NCBI GenBank assembly: GCA_910575815.1
Contig: CAJTFN010000008.1
Coordinates: 1-64,000 of the forward strand
Length of the DNA stretch: 64,000 bases
Source: Oscillospiraceae bacterium
GTDB lineage: Bacteria; Bacillota; Clostridia; Oscillospirales; Oscillospiraceae
Direction of reading: 5' to 3'
Below, one piece after another: positions 41,331-49,702 of the stretch. A program made the translations under genes and the position numbers. Each line of letters begins with the position of its first letter. The first letter of the stretch is position 1. The notes beneath the pieces were generated by a model. It did not search any database, was not told the origin of the DNA, and worked only from the letters and a program-made list of their open reading frames with translations.

Positions 41331-41842
41331 TGGGGGTTCTCCTTCTGGTTCCCTTTTTCCTGGGCCGTTTTGGGCTCATGGCTCTGCTGGACCGGGGGGC
41401 CCTGATCCGGGCGGCTCACTTCCCGCCCATGGAGGGCGGAGAGCGGGCGGCGTATTGGGTTTATCAGTTCTCCACTGCGGCGCTGCTTCTGGGACTGTGC
41501 TTCGCGAGGGTCCGGCCCTCCCGGTTTCTGCTGGCCGGAGGCGTGTGCTGTGGTGTGGGCTGGCTGTTGCTGCTCTGGTCTGTGGCAGAATTCTGCGCCC
41601 CGGCGGAGGAGGGCCTTCGGCAGATGGGGCCTTACCGCTTCTCCCGCAATCCCATGTACCTCGCTTACTTCCTCTTCTTCGCCGGGTGCGTCCTGCTGAC
41701 GGCGTCCTGGCCCTTGGCGGCGGCGCTGGCCTGCTTTCAGGGCTCGGCCCACTGGATCATCCTGGCGGAGGAACGCTGGTGCTTAGAGAACTTCGGGGAG
41801 CGTTACCGGCAGTATAGGAAGCGAGTCCGCCGCTATTTCTGA
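41330..41842 (+). CDS. Isoprenylcysteine/phospholipid methyltransferase-like membrane protein
   Basis: A 170-residue membrane protein with about four hydrophobic segments. The C-terminal ICMT/PEMT signature is clear: GPYRFSRNPMYLAYFLFF (about residues 98-115), then EERWCLENFGERYRQYRKRVRRYF at the end (Glu-Glu SAM-contact pair near 144). These enzymes use S-adenosylmethionine to methylate lipid or carboxyl substrates at the membrane; the substrate here is unknown. It is coupled to the oxidoreductase gene by a TAATG junction. Confidence 0.87.
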   Translation: MGVLLLVPFFLGRFGLMALLDRGALIRAAHFPPMEGGERAAYWVYQFSTAALLLGLCFARVRPSRFLLAGGVCCGVGWLLLLWSVAEFCAPAEEGLRQMGPYRFSRNPMYLAYFLFFAGCVLLTASWPLAAALACFQGSAHWIILAEERWCLENFGERYRQYRKRVRRYF

Positions 41843-41844
41843 AT

Positions 41845-41876
41845 AAAAATCAGGGCCTGTCAAGGCCCTGATTTTT
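41845..41876. terminator. Bidirectional terminator
   Basis: AAAAATCAGGGCC (41845-41857) and GGCCCTGATTTTT (41864-41876) form a perfect 13 bp stem with a 6-base loop, supplying a U-run in both directions between the convergent methyltransferase and XRE membrane protein genes. Confidence 0.92.
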
Positions 41877-41887
41877 GTTGCGCGGAA

Positions 41888-42955
41888 TCATTCTTTCACC
41901 CGGGGTTCATACTGTGGGAGACGGGCTTCCGCCTCGGGCAAACTCTCCGGCTGTGCCTCCAGGTCCGTGTTTTCCTCCGTGCCCGCAGCTTCCACCTGGA
42001 CGAGGCACTCCGCCGTCTGGTCCTTCCAGCTGGCGGTGATGACGGCCTCCCCCTCTCCCTCAATGAACACGGTCCCGGTGTTGGCCACCCGGGCCACCTC
42101 GGGGTCGGAGGTGCTCCACTCCACCTCGGCCATGGGGGCCCCCAGGGCCTCCAGCAGGTAGTGGCCGGTGTCTCCCTCTGTGGCGGTGATTTCTTTGGCG
42201 CTCAGGCTGAGGATTCCGGGAATCCCCTGGTCCTCCATGTAGGAGGAGGGCGCCGTGACATTCAGCGTCTCCGTAGCCTGGAGGCCGCCGCCGCACTCCA
42301 GCGCCACCTCCAGGTGCCCCATCAGGTCCGCCGGGATGTCCCAGGCGAAGAGGGCGAAGTCCCGGCCCTCTCCCGCCGCCTGGACCGCGATCTGTTCCCG
42401 GTATTCCAGGGTTCCTGTCCCCGTGGGGGTCAGGAACAGGGAGACGGCGCTGACCGTGTTCTCCGTCCCGTCCTCAAACGTCACCAGCACCAGAACCCGC
42501 TCCCCGGCGGTGAAGCTGTTCCACCCGTCCCCCAGATCCGGCTGAAGGGGCGCGGCGTCCGCGTTAAAGAAATAGATGCCGGTGATGCGCGGGTCTGTGG
42601 GGCGGGGCGCATCCGTGCGGACGTCCCCCACGAGCAGCATAAACATCACATTTGCCAGCAGGGCCAGCACAACCAGTATCCCCAGGACCAGAAGCACCAC
42701 CCGCTTCCAGTTCCAGAAGGGCGCCTTGCCTGTGGCACCGGGTTTCTGTTCGGGAAGGGCGGCAGCCTCCTCCGGCGGGGGGAAAGAAACCCCCAGCACC
42801 TCCTCCAGAATCCCCAGATTCTCCGGGCTGGGGACCGACGCTCCCAGCTCCCACTTTGACACGGCCTGACGGCTGACCTCCAATTTTTCCGCCAGGTCCT
42901 CCTGGGTCATGCCAAGACCCTCCCGGGCATGCTTGATGATTTCGGCAATCGACAT
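41888..42955 (-). CDS. XRE-domain membrane protein with extracellular Ig-like (Big2) domain
   Basis: A 355-residue protein. An N-terminal HTH_3 domain (GMTQEDLAEKLEVSRQAVSKWELG, split around residues 15-38) is followed by one membrane segment (about 85-108) and a long exported region. That region ends in a bacterial Ig-like domain (LSLSAKEITATEGDTGHYLL and VEWSTSDPEVARV, about 260-330) and a Glu-rich tail. It resembles membrane-tethered one-component regulators, with DNA binding inside and a probable sensor outside. The inner ATG 42955 is preferred because GGAGGAG lies 8 bp upstream; ATG 42961 is too close. It is divergent from a sigma factor gene. Confidence 0.85.
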   Translation of the reverse strand: MSIAEIIKHAREGLGMTQEDLAEKLEVSRQAVSKWELGASVPSPENLGILEEVLGVSFPPPEEAAALPEQKPGATGKAPFWNWKRVVLLVLGILVVLALLANVMFMLLVGDVRTDAPRPTDPRITGIYFFNADAAPLQPDLGDGWNSFTAGERVLVLVTFEDGTENTVSAVSLFLTPTGTGTLEYREQIAVQAAGEGRDFALFAWDIPADLMGHLEVALECGGGLQATETLNVTAPSSYMEDQGIPGILSLSAKEITATEGDTGHYLLEALGAPMAEVEWSTSDPEVARVANTGTVFIEGEGEAVITASWKDQTAECLVQVEAAGTEENTDLEAQPESLPEAEARLPQYEPRVKE

Positions 42956-43057
42956 TTGCATTTCTCCTCCTCTCGGTCTCTCGGCTTTGGCGTTCTCTGA
43001 AACCTGTTTCTTGTGCTCAGTGTAGCAGATTGCGCCGGTTGCGTCCACCAACCCGGC

Positions 43058-43078
43058 GCGCAACTGGCCTGGTTGCGC
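43058..43078. promoter_or_regulatory. Candidate operator in the divergent XRE/sigma control region
   Basis: GCGCAAC (43058-43064) and GTTGCGC (43072-43078) form an inverted repeat with a 7 bp spacer; further TTGCGnC half-sites lie at about 43030 and 43039. The repeated half-sites suggest an XRE binding region controlling both divergent genes; this is inferred from layout only. Confidence 0.45.
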
Positions 43079-43161
43079 AAAAAAATGATCCTCAAGTGCC
43101 AGATTTCCCACCACCAAATCGTTTTATCAGCAGAACGGCCCGTTCAAAAGGAGATGATACT

Positions 43162-43737
43162 ACGGAACAAATCACCTATACCCATCAAGAGGCGGAGGTG
43201 CTGGTGGAGCGCTGGGCGGACACCATTCTCCGCGTCGCCTACACCTGGACCGGCAATCCGCAGGACGCTCAGGATATCTGCCAGACCGTGCTGCTAAAGA
43301 TTCTCACCACCCCCGCGCCCCGTCGGCCGTCCCCTGGGGGGATGGAGGCGGCGGGGGGAGCCCGGAAGGGAGAAGGAGACGGCGAGGGGGAGATTCTCCC
43401 GGTGAAGGCGTGGGTTTTGCGCGTGACCATAAACTGCTGCAAGGATTTGAAGAAATCCGCCTGGGCCCGGAAGCGGGTTTCCCTGGATGCGGCGGCTCCG
43501 AAGCTGGTTACCCTGCCGGAGCCGGGGGAGAGCCCGGTGCTGGAGGCAGTGCTGGCCCTGCCGGAGAAGTACCGGCAAGCGGTGTACCTGCGCTATTACG
43601 AGGAATACGACATTGGTGAGATTGCCGCCCTGATGGGCTGCCGGACCACGCAGGTCAGCACGTACCTTTACCGGGGCAAGGCGAAGCTGAGAACGATGCT
43701 AGGAGGCGTGTATGCACAAGAATGTTTTTCAGACTGA
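43162..43737 (+). CDS. RNA polymerase sigma-70 family (ECF-type) sigma factor
   Basis: A ~190-residue sigma factor. Region 2 is seen in VERWADTILRVAYTWTGNPQDAQDICQTVLLKIL (starting near residue 14), and region 4 in LPEKYRQAVYLRYYEEYDIGEIAALMGCRTTQVSTYLYRGKAKLR, each split here for position only. A Gly/Pro-rich insert with repeated GEG/PRRPS lies between them. No ATG, GTG or TTG sits at the expected start. The best-spaced codon is ACG 43162, 8 bases after AAAAGGAG, giving a Thr-Glu-Gln beginning; GTG 43198 is the conventional alternative. It overlaps the next gene by 26 bp. Confidence 0.8.
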   Translation, partial: TEQITYTHQEAEVLVERWADTILRVAYTWTGNPQDAQDICQTVLLKILTTPAPRRPSPGGMEAAGGARKGEGDGEGEILPVKAWVLRVTINCCKDLKKSAWARKRVSLDAAAPKLVTLPEPGESPVLEAVLALPEKYRQAVYLRYYEEYDIGEIAALMGCRTTQVSTYLYRGKAKLRTMLGGVYAQECFSD

Positions 43738-44716
43738 CCTGGATCGGGTGTCCTTCACCCCTGAGGGCCGGAAGACCCTGGTGGAAGCCCTGATGAGGGC
43801 CGCACCTGCCCACCGCTCAGGGAGCTGGACCAAACGAATCGCGGCGGTGGCCTTGGCGGCGGTGGTGCTGGCGGGCTCCGCCCTGGCGACGGGGACCCTG
43901 TGGGAACGCTACTTCGGACGCCTGGACGAAGACCAGCAGGAGATCATCGGGACCCTGAGCCAGGAGCTGCCGGCGGCGGAGTCCAACGGGACCACCATGA
44001 CCCCCTTGGCGGCCTTCGGAGATCAGGATTTCTACTATATGATGTTGGAAATCCGGGCCCCGGAGGGCACGGTCCTGCCGGACTACGGCGAGGACGAGGG
44101 CTATTACCAGCTCTTTAATCCCGACACCGGGGAGAGCGTGACCCTGCTGGACGGCGCCGGAAACGATATCGGGGGGGATTTGGAATTTGAATGGATGCCC
44201 CGCACCGGGGACAGCCAGGTCCTGTCCGTTGTCATTCGCCTCTGGCCTATCGAAGGCGTGAACTTCTCTGACGGGACAGACAAGGTACTCCACATCCCCG
44301 GTCTCTGGGTCCAAAGCCCGGATAAGCTCTATACTCCTGTCCTTAGCGGGAGCTGGGACTTCAACATCGGGACCCACACGGGCAATGTGGAGAGCCGGAC
44401 GCTGGACACCACCGGTGTCACCGTGGAGGATGAACGCTTTGGGACCGTGACACTGGATACTCTGCGCGTGTCCCCCCTGGGGCTGTATTACCGCTCCAGC
44501 TGGGGCCACGGAGCGGAGGACGACACGCTTCTCTGTCCTCCCCTGGAGATTTCTGTAGTGATGGCGGACGGCAAGGAGATTTATCTGGACAACACCATAG
44601 GGAGTGGCCGGGACGACGAGTGCTGGTACGAATCCTATGGCCCCTTCGAGGCCCCCATCGATTTGAGCAAAGCGGTCTGTGTCCGCTGGAACGGCGCAGA
44701 GATTTCCATCCATTGA
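43712..44716 (+). CDS. Membrane-anchored putative anti-sigma factor
   Basis: A 334-residue protein with a short cytosolic N-terminal part (about 1-42), one membrane segment (IAAVALAAVVLAGSALATG, about 45-63) and a large extracytoplasmic domain without recognised family. The gene order (sigma factor then single-pass membrane protein, overlapping by 26 bp) is that of sigma/anti-sigma pairs in Clostridia with DUF4179-like partners. The signal it senses is unknown. A GGAGGCG ribosome site lies inside the sigma gene. Confidence 0.78.
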   Translation: MHKNVFQTDLDRVSFTPEGRKTLVEALMRAAPAHRSGSWTKRIAAVALAAVVLAGSALATGTLWERYFGRLDEDQQEIIGTLSQELPAAESNGTTMTPLAAFGDQDFYYMMLEIRAPEGTVLPDYGEDEGYYQLFNPDTGESVTLLDGAGNDIGGDLEFEWMPRTGDSQVLSVVIRLWPIEGVNFSDGTDKVLHIPGLWVQSPDKLYTPVLSGSWDFNIGTHTGNVESRTLDTTGVTVEDERFGTVTLDTLRVSPLGLYYRSSWGHGAEDDTLLCPPLEISVVMADGKEIYLDNTIGSGRDDECWYESYGPFEAPIDLSKAVCVRWNGAEISIH

Positions 44717-44730
44717 GTCCACGCGCAAAA

Positions 44731-44758
44731 AGGCGGCACGGTAAAAACCGTGCCGCCT
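44731..44758. terminator. Terminator between convergent anti-sigma and NlpC/P60 genes
   Basis: AGGCGGCACGGT (44731-44742) and ACCGTGCCGCCT (44747-44758) form a perfect 12 bp stem. On the minus strand it is followed by TTTTTGCG, so it mainly serves the NlpC/P60 gene. Confidence 0.85.
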
Positions 44759-44774
44759 GAAGCTTGTCCTAAAA

Positions 44775-45686
44775 TCAGATATGAATACCGCCCACGAAGT
44801 ATGTATTGTAGTAGCCGTCGGTCAGGTCGGAGTAGATCACGCCGCCGCTCCGGGAGGAGGAGGAGTGGATCATCTGGCCGCCGCCGATGTAGATACCTGC
44901 GTGAGAGCAAGCCTTGCCGGCGTTGCGCTTGGGATCGTTGAAGAAGACCAGGTCGCCGGGTTGGAGTTCGGAGAGGTTATAAACCCGGGTACCCAGGCCG
45001 CTCTGCCACTGGCTGGTGGCGCTGTGGGGCAGGGACACGCCGAACTGCTTGTACACATACATGGTGAAGCCGGAGCAGTCGAAGCCGCCGGGGGCCGCGC
45101 CGCCATAGCTGTACCGGGTGCCCAGGAACTGACGGGCAAAGTCCACGATGCTGCTGTCGCCTACGCTGGCGCCGGGGGTGAGGGGAGTCTCGTTGGTCAG
45201 GCTGATGTAATCGCTGCGGACCCAGCCTTCGCCATATGTACCGGTGATGTGATACCAGCCGTTCTCAATGCCGGTGACCGTGACGCCGGAGCCCAAGCCC
45301 AGGTTGTTCACAATCTCACTGTCGATGTTGGACTCGGCCCGGACGTTGACGCCCCGGGCATTGATGCGGCCGTAATACTCGAACTCGGTTTCCTCGCTCA
45401 TGGTGAAGAACTCGGCGGAGACGTAGCCGTCCTCTCCGTTGTGGGCCACGTGATACCAGCCGTCGGCCTCGCCCAGAACGGCGATGGTCCAGTCCTTGTT
45501 CAGCATGGTGATGACGGAGGCCTCCAAGGAGGGGGTTGCCCGGAGGCGGAGGGAGGAGCCGGTGGTTTTGCCGATGCCCACAACCAGGGGATCGCCCTCG
45601 GCGGCGAAGGCCGTGACGGCCAGGGACAGCATGGTAATCAGGGTGAACACCAGAATCTTGGTGGCTTTTCCTGCAAATCGATTCAT
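44775..45686 (-). CDS. Secreted NlpC/P60 peptidoglycan endopeptidase with SH3b domains
   Basis: A 303-residue exported hydrolase. A signal peptide ends near AFA-AE (residue 29). Two bacterial SH3 domains follow (about 35-95 and 105-165), then an NlpC/P60 domain (about 175-303) with catalytic Cys204 (GGFDCSGF), His262 (CSHAGIY) and a third polar residue in the MIHSSS segment (His274). It should cleave D-Glu-diaminopimelate stem peptides during wall remodelling. Length and order are typical. A ribosome site AAAGGAAG precedes ATG 45686. Confidence 0.92.
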   Translation of the reverse strand: MNRFAGKATKILVFTLITMLSLAVTAFAAEGDPLVVGIGKTTGSSLRLRATPSLEASVITMLNKDWTIAVLGEADGWYHVAHNGEDGYVSAEFFTMSEETEFEYYGRINARGVNVRAESNIDSEIVNNLGLGSGVTVTGIENGWYHITGTYGEGWVRSDYISLTNETPLTPGASVGDSSIVDFARQFLGTRYSYGGAAPGGFDCSGFTMYVYKQFGVSLPHSATSQWQSGLGTRVYNLSELQPGDLVFFNDPKRNAGKACSHAGIYIGGGQMIHSSSSRSGGVIYSDLTDGYYNTYFVGGIHI

Positions 45687-45780
45687 GGGAGTTACGCTTC
45701 CTTTCTCGTATCTTTTGTAAAAGGGATCCTTCGGGTGAAGCGGCTGACGCCATTTCTTCAGTTTCTCTTGGAAAAGCCGG

Positions 45781-46089
45781 TTATTTCTCTTTGCCGGCCA
45801 GCGCCCGGTTCAGCCAGACGGTGGCGATGTCCATCGCTGCGTAGAGGCTGTCCTTCTCGCTCTTCTTGACCACCCGGTCCCGGGACTTCAGGTCCGGGTC
45901 GGTGAGCTGGAGCTGGATGGAGACCTTAGAGGCCAGGTCCAGGTCCTGTTCCTTTTTGGTGTCCAGCACCTGCATCATGATGATATATTTCTCGGCCATG
46001 GTGCCGTAGTAGATCAGATTGCCCGCTCGGCGAAGAGGGTGGCCCTTATACATAAGACCTTCGGTTTTGCCGTTCTTACTCCCAGCCAT
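45781..46089 (-). CDS. Conserved hypothetical protein, 102 residues
   Basis: A soluble charged protein with no signal peptide. The N-terminal third contains MYKGHPLRRAGNLIYYG and the middle AEKYIIMMQVLDTKKEQDLDLA; the rest is Lys/Asp-rich (LKSRDRVVKKSEKDSLYAAMDIAT) and ends LNRALAGKEK. The pattern is reminiscent of small YqzL-independent cytosolic proteins conserved in Oscillospiraceae, but no named family is recognised. The start is set by AAGGAGG 8 bp before ATG 46089. It lies between ireB and the NlpC/P60 gene, with a strong terminator upstream, so it has its own promoter. Confidence 0.75.
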   Translation of the reverse strand: MAGSKNGKTEGLMYKGHPLRRAGNLIYYGTMAEKYIIMMQVLDTKKEQDLDLASKVSIQLQLTDPDLKSRDRVVKKSEKDSLYAAMDIATVWLNRALAGKEK

Positions 46090-46217
46090 GAAAAACCTCC
46101 TTGAAAAATTTTGTAACCAAATTGTAACATCTTTTTCCCGTTTTGTCAACATTGAACTCTGAGCAATGCAACAAAAAATAGAGGACTTAATAGGGCAATA
46201 CTGACAAAAAACACAAA

Positions 46218-46272
46218 ATCCCGCGGAAAAGGTCCGTTACCCTCTGAGGGGACAGACCGTTTTCCGCGGGAT
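46218..46272 (-). terminator. Terminator of ireB
   Basis: On the minus strand ATCCCGCGGAAAACGGTC pairs with GACCTTTTCCGCGGGAT (one bulge), followed by TTTGTGTTTTTT. It stands 38 bp after the ireB stop. Confidence 0.87.
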
Positions 46273-46309
46273 GCCTGTCGAAACTGGTGACAAATTGTTA
46301 CTCTTTTTG

Positions 46310-46555
46310 TTACTGGCCCAGATATTTCCGCACCAGGACCTGGAGCAGCTCGTCCCGGTCGATCTTGCGGATCAGGGTCCGGGCGTTGTTGTGGTTGGTA
46401 ATATAGGTGGGGTCCTCGGACAGGATATAGCCCACGATCTGATTGATGGGATTATAGCCCTTCTCTTCCAGGGACTTGTAAACCGAGGAGAGAATCTGAT
46501 GAATTTCCTCGTCCTTTTCCAGGGCAAGGCTGAACTTTCTGGTGAAATCGTCCAC
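46310..46555 (-). CDS. ireB: IreB-family regulatory phosphoprotein (UPF0297)
   Basis: An 81-residue conserved Firmicute protein. The family block [20 protein letters not shown] (residues about 35-54) and [23 protein letters not shown] is fully present. In Enterococcus IreB is phosphorylated by the PASTA kinase IreK and restrains cephalosporin resistance; no kinase gene is seen here. In many genomes it is next to yqgF (ruvX) and alaS, which are absent in this window. An AAGGAAGG-like site precedes ATG 46555. Confidence 0.93.
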   Translation of the reverse strand: MDDFTRKFSLALEKDEEIHQILSSVYKSLEEKGYNPINQIVGYILSEDPTYITNHNNARTLIRKIDRDELLQVLVRKYLGQ

Positions 46556-46687
46556 AGGTACACCACCTTCCTTTCAACATTGCTCTTAGTATACTCGATT
46601 TTTGGCGGACTGTAAAGAGTTTCGGCAGGAAATTTACGAAAGATTTTTACTTGGAGGCGGAAAAACCGTGAAACGAAGCCCGGAAGG

Positions 46688-49384
46688 TCACCGCAGGGTG
46701 GCATTCAGCTCGGTTTTCAGCAGCTCCAGAATGCTCTTCACGTCCTCGTCGGCCTCCTGGGCGGTGAGGCTGCGGTCGTCGGCCCGGAGCTCCAGGTTGA
46801 ACGCCACGCTTTTTTGCCCCTCGGGGATGCCGGCGCCGGCGTAGATGTCGAAGAGGCGCACGCCCTTCAAAAGGCCCTTGGCTCCCCGGCAGATGCACTC
46901 CTCCAGCTTGCCCACCGGGAGGCACTTTTCGCAGACCAGGGCGATGTCCCGGGTGACGGCGGGGAAGCGGGGCAGGGGCTGGTAGACGGGGGTGTCGCTC
47001 ATGCTCTGGAACAGCGAGTCAAAGGCCAGCTCTGCGGCGTAGAGCTCACAGTCCACGTCGTAATTGGCGGCCACGCTGGGGTGAATCTGTCCCAGAACGC
47101 CCAGGAGGCGCTCCCCGCTGTAGACCTTGGCGCAGCGGCCCGGGTGATAGGAGGGGTTTTCGTTTTCCGCCTCGAAGCGGAGGGTGGGAATCCGCAGTCC
47201 CTCCAGCACGGCTTCCACCGCGCCCTTGAGCTCGAAGAAGTCGATGCCGCCGCCATAGCCGCCCAGGGAGAGTACCTTGGGTTCGTCGGCCATGCCGGAG
47301 CCGTCGGTTTTGGGGAAGTAGGTTCGGCCCAGCTCGTAGAGCCGGACGGCCTTGTTCCGGTAGTGGTAGTTCCGGGCCAGGATTTCCAGCATGGAGGGCA
47401 GGGTGGTGGTGCGCATGATGGAGGTATCCTCCCCCAGGGGGTTGAGGATTTTCATGGAGCTGCGCAGGGGGGAGTCCGGGGGGAGGTTGATCTTGTCGTA
47501 GTACGTGGGGCTGATGAAGGAATAGGTGATGATTTCGCTGTAGCCCGCCCCGCGGCAGAGGGCCCCGGTGGCGTTCTCCGCCTGCTGGACGGGGGTCCAG
47601 CCCCGGCGCTCGTTCAATCCAGCGGAGAGGGTGTTGGGAATGTTGTTATAGCCATAGAACCGTGCGGTTTCCTCGGCGATGTCGGACCAGTGCTCCACGT
47701 CGGCGCGCCAGGAGGGAACCGTGATGGTGTCCCCCTCCAGCCCGAAGCCCAGGGCCAGCAGGGTCTTGCGCTGGTCCTCCTCGGGGATGTCCACCCCCAG
47801 GAACCGGTTCATCTTCTCGGGTTCAAAGGTCATCGTGGCGGGGTTGGGCACGTAATTCAGGATGTCGATAACGCCGTCCACCACCTCGCCGGCACCCATC
47901 AGCTCCACCAGCTCACAGGCCCGGTTGACGGCGGGAAGGGTGTTCAGAACGTCCAGGCCCTTCTCGAACTTGGCGGAGGCCTCCGTCCGCTTGCCCAGGG
48001 CCAGGGCGGTCTTCCGGATGCAGGCCCCGTCGAAGGTGGCGGACTCGAAGACCACGTCCACCGTGTCGTCCACGATTTCACTGTTCAGTCCGCCCATGAT
48101 GCCCGCCAGGCCCACGGCGTGGGTCTTGTCGGCGATGACCAACATATCCCGGCTCAGTTCATAGACATTGCCGTCCAGGGTGGTCAGCTGTTCGCCGTCC
48201 TCCGCCCGGCGGACCACGATGCTGCCGTTTTTGATATAGCGGTAGTCAAAGGCGTGCATAGGCTGGCCGTATTCCAGCATAACGTAGTTGGTGATATCGA
48301 CGATGTTGTTGATGGGACGGACGCCGTTGGCCCGGAGACGCTCCCGCATCCACTTGGGAGAGGGGGCGATTTTCACGTTCCGCACCATCCGGGCGGTGTA
48401 CCGGGGGCAGAGGTCCGGGTCCGGGGTTTCCACATCCAGCAGTTCCGGAAGAGCGCCCGGCCCGCCCCCTTGAACCACGGGCTCGTGGAGCTTGAGGGGC
48501 TTGTCAAAGGTTACGGCCGCCTCCCGGGCCAGGCCGATGACGCTGAGGCAGTCGGGCCGGTTGGGGGTGATCTCAAACTCCACCACATGGTCGTCGGCGC
48601 CGATGACGGGCTTGATGTCGTCGCCGGGGCTCACGCCCTCTTCGTGGAGGACAAAGATGCCGTCGGGGATGCAGTGGGGAAACTCCCGCTGCTCTGCGTG
48701 GAGATCCGCCAGGGTGCAGATGTGCTCCGTTTTCGTGTCCAGAGCCAGAGTGTCGTGCTCGTGGATATTGGCGAGGCTGGTTGTGATGGTGTGATAAGTC
48801 CCGCCGCTGTCGCAGCTGACGGCAAACTGTCCGTCGCCAAGGGCTTCCACCTTTGTGACGAAAGCGGCCCTGACAGAGCCATAGATTTTATGGCCGGGAA
48901 CGACGCCCGCGGGGATGGAGGGCTTTTCCGGGTCGATGGGCTTGTAGTCGTTCAGCAGGGCGGCGGGGGTGATGACGGCATAGGGGAAATCGCGGGTATC
49001 CAGGTTCAGCTCGCTGAGAGAGCAGAGCATGCCGTCGGAAAGGATGCCCCGGAGCTTGCCCCGGGTAATTGTCTTACCCCCGGGGAGGGTGGCGTTGTGC
49101 AGGGCCACGGGGACGGTGTCTCCCTCGTGGATGTTCCAGGCTCCGGTGACGATTTGGACGGGCTCCGCCTGTCCCACGGCGACTTGACAGACCCACATGT
49201 GGTCGCTGTCGGGGTGACGCTCCATTTTCTCAATGCGGCCCGCCACGACGTTTTGGATTTCCTTCCCCAGGTCCTCGGTGCCCTCCACCTTGGAGCCGGA
49301 GATGGTCATGGCCTCGGCGAAATCCCGGTCGTTCACCGGGCCGATGTCTACGAATTCTTGTAACCATTTACGGGATAATTTCAT
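46688..49384 (-). CDS. pheT: Phenylalanine-tRNA ligase beta subunit
   Basis: An 898-residue subunit of the (alpha-beta)2 synthetase. The usual order is visible: an EMAP-II-like tRNA-binding domain (about 40-150), B3/B4 editing domain (VEFEITPNRPDCLSVIGLAREAA near 270), B5 domain, catalytic-like core, and a C-terminal FDX-ACB anticodon-binding domain (PLPRFPAVTRDIALVCE near 805). It is about 95 residues longer than the usual ~800; the extra part is at about 155-255, between the tRNA-binding and B3 domains. It looks like a degenerate second copy of the tRNA-binding fold (ITTSLANIHEHDTLALDT against IVTGAWNIHEGDTVPVAL). It is not adjacent to pheS. Confidence 0.94.
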   Translation of the reverse strand: MKLSRKWLQEFVDIGPVNDRDFAEAMTISGSKVEGTEDLGKEIQNVVAGRIEKMERHPDSDHMWVCQVAVGQAEPVQIVTGAWNIHEGDTVPVALHNATLPGGKTITRGKLRGILSDGMLCSLSELNLDTRDFPYAVITPAALLNDYKPIDPEKPSIPAGVVPGHKIYGSVRAAFVTKVEALGDGQFAVSCDSGGTYHTITTSLANIHEHDTLALDTKTEHICTLADLHAEQREFPHCIPDGIFVLHEEGVSPGDDIKPVIGADDHVVEFEITPNRPDCLSVIGLAREAAVTFDKPLKLHEPVVQGGGPGALPELLDVETPDPDLCPRYTARMVRNVKIAPSPKWMRERLRANGVRPINNIVDITNYVMLEYGQPMHAFDYRYIKNGSIVVRRAEDGEQLTTLDGNVYELSRDMLVIADKTHAVGLAGIMGGLNSEIVDDTVDVVFESATFDGACIRKTALALGKRTEASAKFEKGLDVLNTLPAVNRACELVELMGAGEVVDGVIDILNYVPNPATMTFEPEKMNRFLGVDIPEEDQRKTLLALGFGLEGDTITVPSWRADVEHWSDIAEETARFYGYNNIPNTLSAGLNERRGWTPVQQAENATGALCRGAGYSEIITYSFISPTYYDKINLPPDSPLRSSMKILNPLGEDTSIMRTTTLPSMLEILARNYHYRNKAVRLYELGRTYFPKTDGSGMADEPKVLSLGGYGGGIDFFELKGAVEAVLEGLRIPTLRFEAENENPSYHPGRCAKVYSGERLLGVLGQIHPSVAANYDVDCELYAAELAFDSLFQSMSDTPVYQPLPRFPAVTRDIALVCEKCLPVGKLEECICRGAKGLLKGVRLFDIYAGAGIPEGQKSVAFNLELRADDRSLTAQEADEDVKSILELLKTELNATLR

Positions 49385-49407
49385 TGTCGTTACTCCTTAA
49401 AGAAGGA

Positions 49408-49645
49408 TTCAGCCATGAAGATGGCTGGTTCATTGCACCCCCCATTTTCTCTTTTTCTTGCCAGAAGAAAACGAGAAAACGGGCCGTGCACGGTCCAAAA
49501 GAGAAAAAGAAGTACGGGGGTTACGATACGGGGGGCGCGCCTGAATGACTGGATGAAGACAGGAATGACTTCTCACGCGGCGTAGCGAAACGGGGGCTGG
49601 TGCTTGTCGACTTGGCGTATTCCTCTTTCCGCTGTCGCTGGCCTG
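49408..49645 (+). repeat. Structured intergenic repeat, copy 3
   Basis: Same orientation as copy 1, and close to identical over the first ~150 bp: TTCAGCCATGAAGATGGCTG at 49408, the TTTTCTCTTTTTCTT hairpin, CCGTGCACGG (about 49483-49492), AAAGAGAAAAAGAAGTACGG and the paired GAATGACT motifs. The CTGGC/GCCAG hairpin is broken here (CTGGA-tgaag-ACAG). Similarity is weaker to about 49645. The copy lies between imm51 and pheT, both on the minus strand. Confidence 0.87.
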
Positions 49646-49702
49646 GCCATCGAATCGGCCTGGATTCCTTTCTCTTCATCGGCTCTTCTTAAAACCCTAC
49701 GG

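Noticed and set aside
43030..43161. Upstream extension of the sigma factor to ATG 43030
   Set aside because: The added ~45 residues (Arg/Pro-rich) match nothing, and the frame crosses the likely promoter and operator; the ribosome site is at 43146-43153.
46814..49363. Very long plus-strand reading frame opposite pheT
   Set aside because: It is an antisense shadow caused by high GC at codon position three; its composition is Gly/Val/His-rich, with no domains, and pheT is unambiguous.
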